A stretch of DNA of 64,000 bases from Streptomyces phaeochromogenes (GTDB lineage: Bacteria > Actinomycetota > Actinomycetes > Streptomycetales > Streptomycetaceae), in NCBI RefSeq assembly GCF_001418655.1, contig NZ_LIQZ01000111.1:1-64000 (forward strand), given 5' to 3'. The translations under genes were made by a program, and so were the position numbers. The notes beneath the pieces were generated by a model. It worked only from the letters and a program-made list of their open reading frames with translations. It did not search any database and was not told where the DNA came from. Shown one piece after another: positions 1 to 9,300 of the stretch. Each line of letters begins with the position of its first letter. Position 1 is the first letter of the stretch.

Positions 1-1175
1 TCCTCCTCGGCCGAGGAGGAGTCGCCCTGGGGCTCCTTCTCCGATGCCGAGCCCGCACCGCCGTTCTTGTCGGTCTTCTCGGTCTGCGACTCGGACGACT
101 GCGGGGAGGTCGTGGAGGAAGCGGTCGAGCCGTTCCCCGTGCTCGATGGTGCGGGGTCGAGCGAGGGGACCTGCTGGCCCACCGGCTCCCGGCCCGCCGT
201 TCCTTCCAGGGAGCCGGAACCCTCGTCCTCACCGAACGGCGCCAGCGTGACCGCCAGTGCCAGGAGGGAGACACCGACGGCGGCGGCGATCAGTCCGACC
301 CGCCCTATCCGGGCGCGGCGCCCTTCGGCCGCGTCGGCGTCCTGCGCGTCCGGGTCGTCGTCGGCCGCGCCGCGGCTGAGACCCGACTCGACGGCCCTGC
401 GGCGTCGTTCCAGGTAGGCGAGTCCGCCCCAGCCGATGACCCCGCCCGCGAGCGCGGCGGGCAGTCCGCCGCCGGCGAGCCGCAGACAGGCGGCGGCCTC
501 CGCACATTCGACGCAGCGCGCGAGGTGCCACGACAGGTCGTCCGGCACCTCGGCGGCGGGTGAGCGGGTGACCGCGTCGAGGAGCCGGGCGTAGCTGCGG
601 CACTCCTCGGAGAGCGGTGTGTCGAGGTGGTTGCGGTGGCAGCGGTCGCGGAACACTCCGCGCACCTGGTGCAGTTCCTCGGCCGCGCCCTCCGGGTCGA
701 GGCCGAGCCGGCGGGCCACGGAGGTGACCGGCAGCGCCTCGACCTCCGCCAGCCACAGCAGCGCTGCATCCGGTTCCTGCATGTCCCGCAGCCCGCGCAG
801 GGCGAGCGGCCGGTGCAGGGGCGGTCCCGAAAAGCGGGCGGCCTTGTCGGAGTTGAGCCACAGTCGGAGTTCGGGGTCGAGGCGATCGCCCTGGCCCCTC
901 GCTTCCCAGATGGCGGTCGTCTGGCGTACGGCGGTCAGGAGGAGCGGTATTCGGGGCAGCCGGGGTGTGCGGGCCCGGCGCCCGAAGTTCCTGCCGCTGG
1001 ACTCGGCCTCCGCGGCACGCGCTTCGCGTATGCCGAGCGAGAACGCCTCGGAGGCCAGTTGGCGGGCATGGGTGGAAGCGCCGGTACAGAGATCGGCGTA
1101 CGAAAGGACCGCGTCCCAGCACTCCGAGAACAGAGTGGCCTCGGCGGCGTCCTGAGGGGTCGGCAGGTCTGGCAT
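1..1175 (-). CDS. Zinc-finger anti-sigma-like membrane protein, C-terminus outside the window
   Basis: The reading frame starts at an ATG at 1175 (MPDLPTPQDAAEA) and stays open to base 1, so the C-terminus is missing. The N-terminal 200 residues are helical and resemble a degenerate sigma-70-like region (alternating Ala/Leu/Arg). A H-x3-C-x2-C motif (HLARCVEC, about residue 215) is typical of zf-HC2/ZAS anti-sigma zinc fingers. One hydrophobic segment lies at about 288-313 (RVGLIAAAVGVSLLALAVTL), followed by a long Ser/Thr/Glu-rich tail that should be extracytoplasmic. A role as a membrane anti-sigma or signalling protein is inferred from this layout; the partner sigma factor is not in view. 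Confidence 0.7.
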   Translation of the reverse strand, partial: MPDLPTPQDAAEATLFSECWDAVLSYADLCTGASTHARQLASEAFSLGIREARAAEAESSGRNFGRRARTPRLPRIPLLLTAVRQTTAIWEARGQGDRLDPELRLWLNSDKAARFSGPPLHRPLALRGLRDMQEPDAALLWLAEVEALPVTSVARRLGLDPEGAAEELHQVRGVFRDRCHRNHLDTPLSEECRSYARLLDAVTRSPAAEVPDDLSWHLARCVECAEAAACLRLAGGGLPAALAGGVIGWGGLAYLERRRRAVESGLSRGAADDDPDAQDADAAEGRRARIGRVGLIAAAVGVSLLALAVTLAPFGEDEGSGSLEGTAGREPVGQQVPSLDPAPSSTGNGSTASSTTSPQSSESQTEKTDKNGGAGSASEKEPQGDSSSAEE

Positions 1176-1450
1176 GGGTGGGGACTTCACCTGCATCCAC
1201 AAGCGGGGTCAACTCACCTGGGTAATACGGGAGTTGAGGGGGACGTCTGCGACGGGACCAGAGTTTTTCACGGTTCCTGCACAACTGACAAGCGGCACTT
1301 GCACATCCGGTTACCGCGGGTCGCACGTCCCACCAGGCCCCGCAGCCTCAGCCGTGCTTCAGTCGTACACCAGTTGTACGTCCCGGCAGCCCCAAATGAC
1401 TCAATCGATTGCCCTTGGAACTGCCGTACGTCCCCATCCGCCCCGTTCCC

Positions 1451-2782
1451 TCAGACCGCGGGCACCTCTTCCGTCACCTCGTTCGCCGGCAGGCTGTCCA
1501 TGAACGAGCTCACCGAGAAGACCGCGTTGCCCGGCCCGGGCGGGCCGTATCCGGGCGGCGAGGAGAGCCCGAAGTCCTCCATCGTGGAGCGGTAGGCCTC
1601 AAGGAGCCGGATGTGGTACTCCAACGGCGCACCCTGCGGATTCGCCTTGCCCAGCGGGGTCGTCGGCTCCGGGCACCAGGTGGTGAAACGGGGCGTGATG
1701 CCCTGCGACATGAAGAAGCGCAGGCCCTCGGTGGTGGACGCGATGGCCTCGTCGACGGTGGTGAAGCCGAAGGGCTCCGCCATCTCCACCCCCGCCACGA
1801 AGTTGGGGATCACATTGCGTGCGCCGAAGATCTCCGCGGAGTCGAGGATGCGCTTGTGCCACTCGGCGCGGCCGACGTAGCGCTCCTTGCCGGGGCAGTG
1901 CAGCTTGAACAGGTACTCGTCCCACACCTCGTAGTTGGGGTGGTAGATCTGCACGCCGTAGTCCTTGAAGCGCTGCACGTCGTCACGCGGGAGTGCCTGG
2001 GCGACGACCTTGCCGATCCACCTGCCCGGGAAGTGCTCCTCGATGGCCTTGGCGTACATGCCGTAGAAGTCGGCCTCGTCCCGGCCCTGGAGCTTGGAAG
2101 TGATCGCGCCGCCGGTGAGCGTGTAGGCGGTCGACGTCTTCGCCGTGTCGTAGCGGTCGATGATCTCCAGGGCTTCCAGGACCTCGTCGACGTCCTTGAC
2201 GCCGGTGTAGGGCCGCCCGGCCGCCTTGTGCTGGCGCCAGTTGTGGTTGATGTCGCAGTACTGGCACTCCTCCTTGGCGCCGAAGTACTGGCACACCCGG
2301 AACACGGTCAGGTAGATCAGGTAGCCCCACTGGATCGTCGGGGCCACCTCCATGACGGACTTCCCGTTGGAGAGCTTGTGCCGGTAGTACTCCGGCATCG
2401 GCGGGACCCCGACGTCCGAGATCCGCTTCCCGTCGAGGTAGAGGCCGAGCACGCCGTCCTCGCTTGCTGCCACGCGGTACGGCGAGGACGGGTTCACGCG
2501 TACGGAGACGACTGTGCGGCGCAGGTCGTACGGGCCGCCGGTGAGGATGATCTCCTCCGGCGGGCGGCGCAGCGCGGCCTCGCCCAGTTCGGGCAGGGTG
2601 CCGTGGTCGAAGGAGAAGATGAAGTACGACTTCGGTTTGACGTCCCCGTCCTCGTTGTCGCTGAGCGCGGAGTCGTCGAAGGCCACTCCCCCACGGAGCA
2701 GGTCCTCCTTGAAGACGGCTTCCCGCGGTACGTGCGGGAACCTCTCCATCAGGTCCTCGACCAGCGCGGTACGGCTGCCCAT
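1451..2782 (-). CDS. Radical SAM family protein with unusual CX8CX2C cluster motif
   Basis: 443 residues, ATG start at 2782. Cysteines 164, 173 and 176 (VCQYFGAKEECQYC) form CX8CX2C in place of the canonical CX3CX2C, followed by DINHNW. The downstream region reads like a radical SAM barrel: TLTGGAITS and HFPGRWIGKVVAQ fit SAM-binding strands, and IYHPNYEVWDEYLF and GITPRFTTWCPEP are further conserved-looking blocks. The rest is soluble, with no signal or membrane segment. It is monocistronic, and the downstream gene (1-1175) has its own start far away. The reaction is unknown. The fold assignment is likely; whether the three cysteines bind the 4Fe-4S cluster is inference. Confidence 0.8.
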   Translation of the reverse strand: MGSRTALVEDLMERFPHVPREAVFKEDLLRGGVAFDDSALSDNEDGDVKPKSYFIFSFDHGTLPELGEAALRRPPEEIILTGGPYDLRRTVVSVRVNPSSPYRVAASEDGVLGLYLDGKRISDVGVPPMPEYYRHKLSNGKSVMEVAPTIQWGYLIYLTVFRVCQYFGAKEECQYCDINHNWRQHKAAGRPYTGVKDVDEVLEALEIIDRYDTAKTSTAYTLTGGAITSKLQGRDEADFYGMYAKAIEEHFPGRWIGKVVAQALPRDDVQRFKDYGVQIYHPNYEVWDEYLFKLHCPGKERYVGRAEWHKRILDSAEIFGARNVIPNFVAGVEMAEPFGFTTVDEAIASTTEGLRFFMSQGITPRFTTWCPEPTTPLGKANPQGAPLEYHIRLLEAYRSTMEDFGLSSPPGYGPPGPGNAVFSVSSFMDSLPANEVTEEVPAV

Positions 2783-2891
2783 CCCGTCCTCCTAGCTCCC
2801 GGTACTCCCGGCTGCTGTGCTCGACTCCTCACGGTATGCCCCTCCTCCCGGGCCCGTGGTGCCGGGTCCCTCCTGGTGGCAGGGCCGCGTC

Positions 2892-2897
2892 TAGAGT
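2892..2897 (+). promoter_or_regulatory. -10 box of a probable leaderless promoter
   Basis: TAGAGT sits 7 nt before the GTG start at 2905, the usual spacing for leaderless Streptomyces transcripts. No convincing -35 box is seen. Confidence 0.45.
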
Positions 2898-2904
2898 CAC
2901 CTCC

Positions 2905-3684
2905 GTGACCACCTCCTCCCCACCGGTAGCCCTCCATCACACGGACCACCCCGGCACGGGCCCGGCCCTCCTCCTGGTTCATGGATGGGGCGGCGACAGC
3001 GGGGACTGGGCGCCCACCCTCCCGTACTGGCGGCACCGCGTGATCGTCCCCGACCTGCGGGGTCACGGCCGCTCACCGAAGCCGCCGAGCGGCTACGGGC
3101 CGCGCGACTTCGCCGTCGACCTGGCTGACCTGCTGGGCCGGCTGGACCCCGGCCCGGTGATCGCCGTCGGCCACTCGATGGGCGCCCAGGCGGTCACGGC
3201 ACTCGCGGTGGAACACCCGCGGTTCGTACGGGCGTTGGTGGTCGTCGACTCCGCGTACGGCGCCGATGAGGGCGAGGCCGTCCGCATTCCCGGGGAGCAG
3301 GAGGAGCTGCGGAGGGAGGGTGCCGAGTGGGCCGCCCGTTTCGTGGACAGTGCCTTCCGGCCGGGGGCACATGACCAACTGCGCGACCGGCAGCGGACGT
3401 TGATGGCCCGCATGGACCCGGAGGTGCTGGCTCAGTGCCGCGACGGCATGTACCTGGCCCCGGACGCCTTCGGCCTGCGACCTGCGACCCGCGCGTATCT
3501 GGCCCGCCGCGACTGTCCCGTGCTGGGCGTGTACGCGACACCGGCTGCCGCCCACTTCGAGCGCGGCACGCTCACCCGACCCGGCTCCCGGGTGGAGGTC
3601 TTCGAGGGCTGCGGCCACTACCTGCACGAGGAGCGTCCACGAGAGCTGACGTCCCTCGTCCAGGAGTGGGCAGCGCCCCTTTAG
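2905..3684 (+). CDS. Alpha/beta hydrolase
   Basis: 259 residues from the GTG at 2905; an upstream ATG at 2836 is in frame but would add a low-complexity extension, and the TAGAGT box just before 2905 favours the shorter form. Family motifs are clear: oxyanion loop HGWGGDSGDW, nucleophile elbow GHSMG (Ser at about 91), and the C-terminal catalytic His in GCGHYLHEE. There is no signal peptide, so it is cytoplasmic. The substrate is unknown. It is transcribed away from the radical SAM gene and converges on the large secreted protein; its stop codon lies inside a hairpin repeat. Confidence 0.85.
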   Translation: MTTSSPPVALHHTDHPGTGPALLLVHGWGGDSGDWAPTLPYWRHRVIVPDLRGHGRSPKPPSGYGPRDFAVDLADLLGRLDPGPVIAVGHSMGAQAVTALAVEHPRFVRALVVVDSAYGADEGEAVRIPGEQEELRREGAEWAARFVDSAFRPGAHDQLRDRQRTLMARMDPEVLAQCRDGMYLAPDAFGLRPATRAYLARRDCPVLGVYATPAAAHFERGTLTRPGSRVEVFEGCGHYLHEERPRELTSLVQEWAAPL

Positions 3685-3723
3685 GGGCGCGGGGAACTGC
3701 GCGACCAGCCACGACGAACCCGC
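3673..3723 (+). repeat. Streptomyces intergenic repeat, short form, with hairpin
   Basis: GCGCCCCT-TT-AGGGGCGC forms an 8-bp stem over the hydrolase stop codon, followed by GGGGAACTGCGCGACCAGCC and then ACGACGAACCCGCGG. Nearly the same element lies in the opposite orientation at 15743-15783, and a long form at 40891-40960. It separates two convergent genes and probably also works as a terminator. Confidence 0.7.
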
Positions 3724-3728
3724 GGCTC

Positions 3729-6700
3729 TCATTCCTCGTCGGGCAGTTGGTACCAGAACTCGATCTCCCCCACATTGCAACGCCCGTTGTGCCCGTCATA
3801 GACGCGGATCCGCTCGTACGACGCCCGTTCGGCGAGCCGGAACTCGTACCACCGGGCCGTGTCGACCCCGCTGACCGTGTGGAAGTCGGTCCAGTCGGCC
3901 CCGGTCCCGTCCGAGCCGCGGAACACCGTGCCGTTGGCGCGGCTCAGCTGGTCGGCGCGAGGATGCAGGCGGATGCGGTCTACGGTGATCGGGCCCGCGG
4001 CGCCCGCGTCGATGTCGATCCAGCTCTCGGCGGCCGTGGTGTCGGTGTAGGTGGTGGTGTCACCGTCGAAGGCCCGCCAGCCCGCCGCCTCCTTGGTTCC
4101 CGTGCCGGGCCACTGGATGGTGGAGGCCACCACCATGGACGGCGTCACCTGGAACTTCCGCAGCAGCGTGTCCACGGAGACCAGGAGTTCATGGGCCGCG
4201 TAGACGGCGTCCACGCGGGCGGGCTCCGGGTCGCCGGTCGTCCTTTCGATGCGGTCGAGTTCGGTGGTGAAGGCCGCGTACGACTTCTTCGTCCAGTCGG
4301 AGGCGTTCGTCCTCCGTGCTCGGGCGAGGACCTGGGCGAAGGTCTCGGCGACCGCTACGGCCACGGCGGAGTCTCGGGTGCCGCCGTCGACGAGGGCCGC
4401 TGTCACCTTGTAGGAGCGGGTGCCGTGGCGCAGGTTCTTGTCCTCGTATGCGTACGCGCGTGTGTTCTTGTCCAGAACTTCCCACTGGCCGCCGGCAGTT
4501 GAGCGGGAGAGTGTGAAGGTCAGGGCGTCGTCGGGCTTGTTCCAGCGGACGGTGGCCGTGTCGGCGGCGCGCTCGACGGAGAGCAGGAGCGCGTTCGCGC
4601 CGAGGGTGTCCACCGCCACCTTCGTGAACTCCGCGTCGCCCGTGGCCGCGAAGCCCGCGTGGACCGCGTACGGGAACGGTGTGAAGAGTGTCGCGACCGT
4701 CAGCCAGGTGGTGCCGTCGGCCGACACCTGGCCGTGCACGCGGTGGCTGCCGGTGTCCCGGACGATCCGCAGGTACGGCGTCGCGGCCAGGGTCTGCCCG
4801 TCGAGGCGGCGGGTGATGGGTGAGCGCAGGTCGTCCTGCCAGTCGTGGCGGCTGTCGCGGGTGCGGTTGTGGAAGACGAGCTGTCCGTCCTTGTCCGCGC
4901 CGAAGAACAGGTGGCGGGTGTCGGCGGTGATCCGGTCGCGGAGCATCAGTCCGGTGAGCGGGCCGCGTGCCCCGGTGATGTGGGTGGTGAGGGTGCAGCT
5001 GCCTGCCAACGGTTTGCTCACGTAGTGGAGTTGGTCCTCTATGTCTCGGGAGGGCACCTTGTAGTCGTCGCCCTCGCCGAGTCCCTCTCCGCGTGCGCCG
5101 AGCACTCGTATCGTCGAGCCTCGCACCGCCGTGCTGCCCGGTCTCGCCTTGCGCAGGGCGTCGTCGCGCCAGCCCGAGTTTCTGAGGCCGGGCGAGACGG
5201 GCTTCGGGAGTTCGGTTCGGATGGTGTGCGAAGTCCAGCCTGGGCCGCCGTCGTTGACGGCGGTGACCGTGTAGAAATACGTCTCGCCGGGGCGGGCGGC
5301 GGTGTCCGTGAAGTGGCGGCCCGTCTCCTTCAGGGAGAGGACCTTGTACGGGCCCTGCTGCCGGGTCGCCCGCCGTACCTCGTAGTGCGAGGCGCCCGCC
5401 GTTGTCTGCCAGGTCACCGTGACCGCTCCGTCGCCGGGGAGGGTGTGCACGAAGTCCACGTGTGCGGGAGGGAGTTCGGACTCGTGCGGTGTCGGCAGCT
5501 TCAGTACCAGGCCGGTCTTGGGCGGGACCTTCACCTTGCCGCCGCGCACTGGGAGTTCCTTTCCGGTCACGAGGTCCAGGACCGTCGAAACGGTTGAGCC
5601 GGTACGGCCCGTGGCCGAGGGCACCTCCACCTCGTACGACCGCTCGTTCCCGTACGTTCTGCGCGTCGTGTTGAAGACGAAGAAGTAGCGGCCGTAGCGG
5701 GCGGTCAGCAGGTCCGGGTAGCCCGAATAGGCGTGGTCCGCCTCGAAGTTCTCTCGGTGGACCGTGCCCACGCCCGGCTGGTAGGTGATGGGTGCGATTT
5801 CGCCCGCCAGGGCCTGGAGGGCTGTGGAGTCGGCCGTCTGCTGGTCCTCCATGAAGTCGACGTCGATGTTGTCCATGCGGGCCCAGTAGTCCTCGTACTG
5901 GAAGCGTGCGTTGGTGTTGATCTGCACGATGTGGTCGCGGTTCGCCTGGCGGACGTGCAGGCGGCCGTTGCGGGCGAACCCCCTTTGGCGTTCGTTGAGT
6001 TGGGCCCACAGGTGGAGGTCGCCGTCCCTGAGCGAGACGAACATGCAGTCCACGTCGACCCAGGCGAAGCGCTCGTAGTGGGCACGGTTCACCGCCAGTG
6101 CGGTCAGCTCCGCGGGCGTGTAGTGGGCGAAGTCCGTGTGCGGGTGGACGATTCCGGTCGGCTCGTGGGCCTTCAGGTACGCGTAGGTCTCGCCGAGCGT
6201 GAGGTCGTACTTGTTCTTGCTTGTGACCGAGGCGAAGGAGCTGAAGTACTGGTGGTCGGCGAGCTGTTGCTGGGCGAAGCCGACCGCCTCGCGGGCGAAG
6301 GAGCGGGTGACTGCCCAGCGGCTTCCGGTGTACCGGTCGGTGTGTTCGGCCATGTGCCGGGCCAGGGAGACGTAGTTGAGGATCCTGCCCTCGGAGATGC
6401 GCAGTACATAGCCCGGGAAACCTGGGTAGTTGGTGTTGCGCTCGTCGATCACCATCTCCATGCGCATCGTGCGCTTGAGGTTGTCGTCGAGGTCGGTCAT
6501 CCGGGCCAGGGAGCGGGCGTGCAGGTTGCGCAGCGCGATCTCCAGGATGCGGTCGTTCAGGTCCTCGTCGCCCTTGTGGCCCCAGGTGCGGTGGAACCAC
6601 TCGGGCAGGTAGTTGGTCGCCTCGCCGTAGTTGGCGACGTAGCCGTTCTCCCGGGTGTGGCCCGCCTCGGTGATGGTGGTGTAGTGCTTGCCGAGGGGCA

Positions 6701-8219
6701 GGCGGCGTACCAGGTTGCCGGCCTTGTCCTGCTTGGACTTGGCCAGGCCCTTGATGACGTACTTGACGTAGTCGTCCGTCCAGCGGGCCGTGGTGTCGTG
6801 GTAGAAGAGCGAGTGGAAGAGGTCCAGGTCCTGGCCGTCCGGGCCGACGAGGACCTCCTCGCCGAGGAAGGGCAGCCAGCCGAGCGCCTCGCCCGCGATG
6901 CGGTGGCTGCGCGCCTTTCCCTCGTAGAACTCCGAACCGATGACCCGCAGCCCCTCGTGGGCCTCCCAGGCGCCCTCGTACGTGTACATCACCTGGTTGT
7001 AGATGTACGAGAGCCGCGAGCGGGCGTAGTCGAAGTTGGCCTTGAGTACGCGGCCCCAGGCGGCCCGGCGGGTCAGTGGTGAGCCGTCGAAGTCGACGTC
7101 CTTGAGGGAGGTTTTCCCCTCGCTTGTGCCGGTGGTGAAGGGCTCGTCCAGGAACGTCTCGAAGGCCTCGCGGCCGAGGACGTCCTTGTCCGCGATGAGG
7201 TTCTCGACGATGTAGAGGGCCTCGCCGAGTGCGCCGTAGTAGCCGCCCCAGTCTCCCTGGTGGCCGCCGCGGGCCAGGAGTCTCGTGTCGGCGTAGTAGT
7301 CCTTGGTGTGGTTGTCGACGCACTTGAAGACCCGTTGGAGGGCCGTCCGCCGGTCGGTGGCGGTCCTTGCCGGGCACCAGTTGGATTGCGTCAACGCCGA
7401 GGCGTAGAAGCGTAGTTCGTCCTCGTAGCGGACGATGCTGAGCCTGGCCGTCGCCGATGCGTCGATCTTCGCGGAGTGGTCGTTGAAGAGCTTCACCTGG
7501 CCGGCCACATAGCCGTCGACGAGTGCCTGCTTCTGCGGCTCGGTCAGGTCCGCAACCGTGTCCGTTGGTGGTGTGAAGTCGGCCTGCGGGTCGTCGCTCA
7601 CGTCGAGGTACGCGCCGGTGTGGGTGTACGCGCGGTAGTAGCCGCGGGAGTCGGCGGTGACCTTGGCGGTGAACGCGGCGTCGTACGTGCGCAGGGTGAT
7701 CTCGGCGAGCTCCCTGCCCTTGGTGTGCTCCAGCGGCAGCATCACCGTGGCATAGAAGAAGCGGCCGGGCAGCGGACGGACCGTGCCGGTGTTCAGCGCC
7801 TCGTAGTCGCCGGAGCGGCGGTAGCCGATCTGTTCGCCGTTGATGTACGCGATCGTCTTGTACGGGGAGGTGTCGCCGCCCCAGAACTTGACGGTCAGGT
7901 AGTTCTGGTGGAGGGGGTCGACCCGCACCGTGAAGCGGAGGTCGCCGGTCTTGATGTCGGGGGTGGCCAGGGGTCTGGCGACTCGGGCCCGGTCGCCCGC
8001 GTTGCCCTCGACGACGGCGGAGCCGGGGGCGTGGAGGCCATGCGCGGACTCGGAGTCGGGGTCGCCGAAGTCGACTAGGTCCAGGCGTCTCGCGCCGTCG
8101 GCTGCCGAAGTCCCGGCGGCGGACGCCTGCTCGGCGGCGGTCCAGGACCAGCCGGTCAGCGCGAGAGCACCGGTGCCGGCGGCGGTACCGGCCAGGACGG
8201 ATCTTCTGGTGACGGACAT
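3729..8219 (-). CDS. Large secreted multidomain carbohydrate-active protein
   Basis: 1496 residues, ATG at 8219. The N-terminus (TRRSVLAGTAAGTGALALTG) is a Tat signal with twin Arg. After it come a beta-rich N-domain (about 45-210) and a large central domain (about 230-920) rich in Trp, Tyr and His (GHQGDWGGYYGALGEALY, ITEAGHTRENGYVANYGEAT) that reads like an alpha/alpha-toroid lyase or hydrolase. It ends with a fibronectin type III domain (about 960-1045), a concanavalin-like domain (about 1080-1200), a second FN3-like domain, a short helical FIVAR-like stretch and a discoidin-like C-terminus (ESWIDIDAGAAGPITVDRIR). It is the last gene of the sugar locus and presumably attacks the polymer whose products the ABC importer takes up. 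I do not recognise the catalytic family. Confidence 0.75.
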   Translation of the reverse strand: MSVTRRSVLAGTAAGTGALALTGWSWTAAEQASAAGTSAADGARRLDLVDFGDPDSESAHGLHAPGSAVVEGNAGDRARVARPLATPDIKTGDLRFTVRVDPLHQNYLTVKFWGGDTSPYKTIAYINGEQIGYRRSGDYEALNTGTVRPLPGRFFYATVMLPLEHTKGRELAEITLRTYDAAFTAKVTADSRGYYRAYTHTGAYLDVSDDPQADFTPPTDTVADLTEPQKQALVDGYVAGQVKLFNDHSAKIDASATARLSIVRYEDELRFYASALTQSNWCPARTATDRRTALQRVFKCVDNHTKDYYADTRLLARGGHQGDWGGYYGALGEALYIVENLIADKDVLGREAFETFLDEPFTTGTSEGKTSLKDVDFDGSPLTRRAAWGRVLKANFDYARSRLSYIYNQVMYTYEGAWEAHEGLRVIGSEFYEGKARSHRIAGEALGWLPFLGEEVLVGPDGQDLDLFHSLFYHDTTARWTDDYVKYVIKGLAKSKQDKAGNLVRRLPLGKHYTTITEAGHTRENGYVANYGEATNYLPEWFHRTWGHKGDEDLNDRILEIALRNLHARSLARMTDLDDNLKRTMRMEMVIDERNTNYPGFPGYVLRISEGRILNYVSLARHMAEHTDRYTGSRWAVTRSFAREAVGFAQQQLADHQYFSSFASVTSKNKYDLTLGETYAYLKAHEPTGIVHPHTDFAHYTPAELTALAVNRAHYERFAWVDVDCMFVSLRDGDLHLWAQLNERQRGFARNGRLHVRQANRDHIVQINTNARFQYEDYWARMDNIDVDFMEDQQTADSTALQALAGEIAPITYQPGVGTVHRENFEADHAYSGYPDLLTARYGRYFFVFNTTRRTYGNERSYEVEVPSATGRTGSTVSTVLDLVTGKELPVRGGKVKVPPKTGLVLKLPTPHESELPPAHVDFVHTLPGDGAVTVTWQTTAGASHYEVRRATRQQGPYKVLSLKETGRHFTDTAARPGETYFYTVTAVNDGGPGWTSHTIRTELPKPVSPGLRNSGWRDDALRKARPGSTAVRGSTIRVLGARGEGLGEGDDYKVPSRDIEDQLHYVSKPLAGSCTLTTHITGARGPLTGLMLRDRITADTRHLFFGADKDGQLVFHNRTRDSRHDWQDDLRSPITRRLDGQTLAATPYLRIVRDTGSHRVHGQVSADGTTWLTVATLFTPFPYAVHAGFAATGDAEFTKVAVDTLGANALLLSVERAADTATVRWNKPDDALTFTLSRSTAGGQWEVLDKNTRAYAYEDKNLRHGTRSYKVTAALVDGGTRDSAVAVAVAETFAQVLARARRTNASDWTKKSYAAFTTELDRIERTTGDPEPARVDAVYAAHELLVSVDTLLRKFQVTPSMVVASTIQWPGTGTKEAAGWRAFDGDTTTYTDTTAAESWIDIDAGAAGPITVDRIRLHPRADQLSRANGTVFRGSDGTGADWTDFHTVSGVDTARWYEFRLAERASYERIRVYDGHNGRCNVGEIEFWYQLPDEE

Positions 8220-8330
8220 GCGGGATCCTCACGGCGGCGAAAGGTGAACCAGGAAGGGAGAGAAGGGGGAGGGAGAGGGGACGCTAGGAGGCGGGCCGCT
8301 CTGCGTCGGCTACGGACCTCCGCGCGTGGG

Positions 8331-8356
8331 CTCGGGCTACTTGCTCGGGCTACTTG
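8331..8356 (-). repeat. 13-bp direct duplication over the permease stop codon
   Basis: CTCGGGCTACTTG occurs twice without a gap (8331-8343, 8344-8356). On the minus strand each copy contains AAGTAG, the last Lys codon and stop of the permease, so the copy lies entirely after the first stop. Confidence 0.8.
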
Positions 8357-9300
8357 ATCGAGCCCAGCGTGACTCCGGAGCGCCAGAAGCGCTGCATCGA
8401 GATCATCAGGATGACCATCGGGATGAGGGACAGCAGCGAGCCCACGACCACCATCCCGGTCAGGTCGGCGGACGTGTCGACCTTGACCTTCAGCCAGGAG
8501 TAGAGGCCGACCATCACGGTCCACTTCTCCGGCGTACGCAGGAACACCAGGGGTCCGAAGAACGAGTTCCAGGAGCCGACGAAGCCGAGCAGGAAGATCG
8601 TCGCCGCACCCGTGGACATCAGGCGGGCGCCGACCGTGAAGAAGATGCGGTACTCCCCCGCACCGTCGATGCGGGCCGCTTCAAGGAGTTCGGGCGGGAT
8701 GGCGCCCTCCGCGTACACCTTGGCGAGGTAGACGGAGAAGGCGTTGAACAGGCTCGGCACGATGATCGCCGACGGGGTGTCGACCATCCGCAGGTCCGTG
8801 AAGAGGAGGAAGGACGGGATGGTGAGCAGTGCGTGCGGGACGAGGAAGGAGCCGATGATGCAGCCCATCAGTACGCCCCGGCCCCGGAATTGGTACATCG
8901 CCAGGCCGTATCCGCAGGCTACGCAGACCAGGGTCATGCCGGCGGTGCCGACGACTCCGTAATAGAGCGTGTTCCACAGCCACTTGAGGAAGATGCCGTC
9001 CTGGTAGGTGAACAGCGCCTTCAGGTTGTCCGTGAAGTGCAGGTCGGAGAACCACAGGCCGTTGGTGGTGTAGAGGTCGGACTGGTTCTTGGTCGCCGAG
9101 ACGATCAGCCACCACACGGGGGCCAGCGAGTAGAGGGTGAAGAACACGACTCCGCCGAGGACCAGGGCCTTGGTCCGCCGACTGTGCCGGACGGGGCCGG
9201 TTCCGTCGCGGGAGGCGGTGGCGCCGCGCTTCGGGCGCGAGGCCCCGGGCTCGGTCGGGGAAGGGGAAGGGGAAGAGGAAGGGCCGATTGTCACGGTCAT
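8350..9300 (-). CDS. Carbohydrate ABC transporter permease, MalG type
   Basis: 316 residues. The ATG at 9300 overlaps the stop of the upstream permease (ATGA). A Ser/Pro-rich cytoplasmic tail (SSSPSPSPTEPG) precedes the first of about six membrane helices. The EAA loop that contacts the ATPase is EAARIDGAGEYRIF, and the C-terminus (FWRSGVTLGSIK) is typical of MalG proteins. With the MalF-type partner it forms the channel of an oligosaccharide importer. No ATPase is encoded here; a shared MsiK-type ATPase elsewhere would be usual for Streptomyces. Confidence 0.93.
   Translation of the reverse strand: MTVTIGPSSSPSPSPTEPGASRPKRGATASRDGTGPVRHSRRTKALVLGGVVFFTLYSLAPVWWLIVSATKNQSDLYTTNGLWFSDLHFTDNLKALFTYQDGIFLKWLWNTLYYGVVGTAGMTLVCVACGYGLAMYQFRGRGVLMGCIIGSFLVPHALLTIPSFLLFTDLRMVDTPSAIIVPSLFNAFSVYLAKVYAEGAIPPELLEAARIDGAGEYRIFFTVGARLMSTGAATIFLLGFVGSWNSFFGPLVFLRTPEKWTVMVGLYSWLKVKVDTSADLTGMVVVGSLLSLIPMVILMISMQRFWRSGVTLGSIK

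Noticed and set aside
1364..1380. CGTACA-CCAGT-TGTACG inverted repeat between the first two genes
   Set aside because: Short arms and no partner copies; could be chance, so it is not listed as a site.
4189..8232. Long open frame of 1347 codons antisense-shifted within the large secreted protein gene
   Set aside because: Its translation is Arg/Pro/Gly-rich with no family motif, as expected from an out-of-frame reading of GC-rich coding DNA; the 1496-residue frame has a signal peptide and domains.
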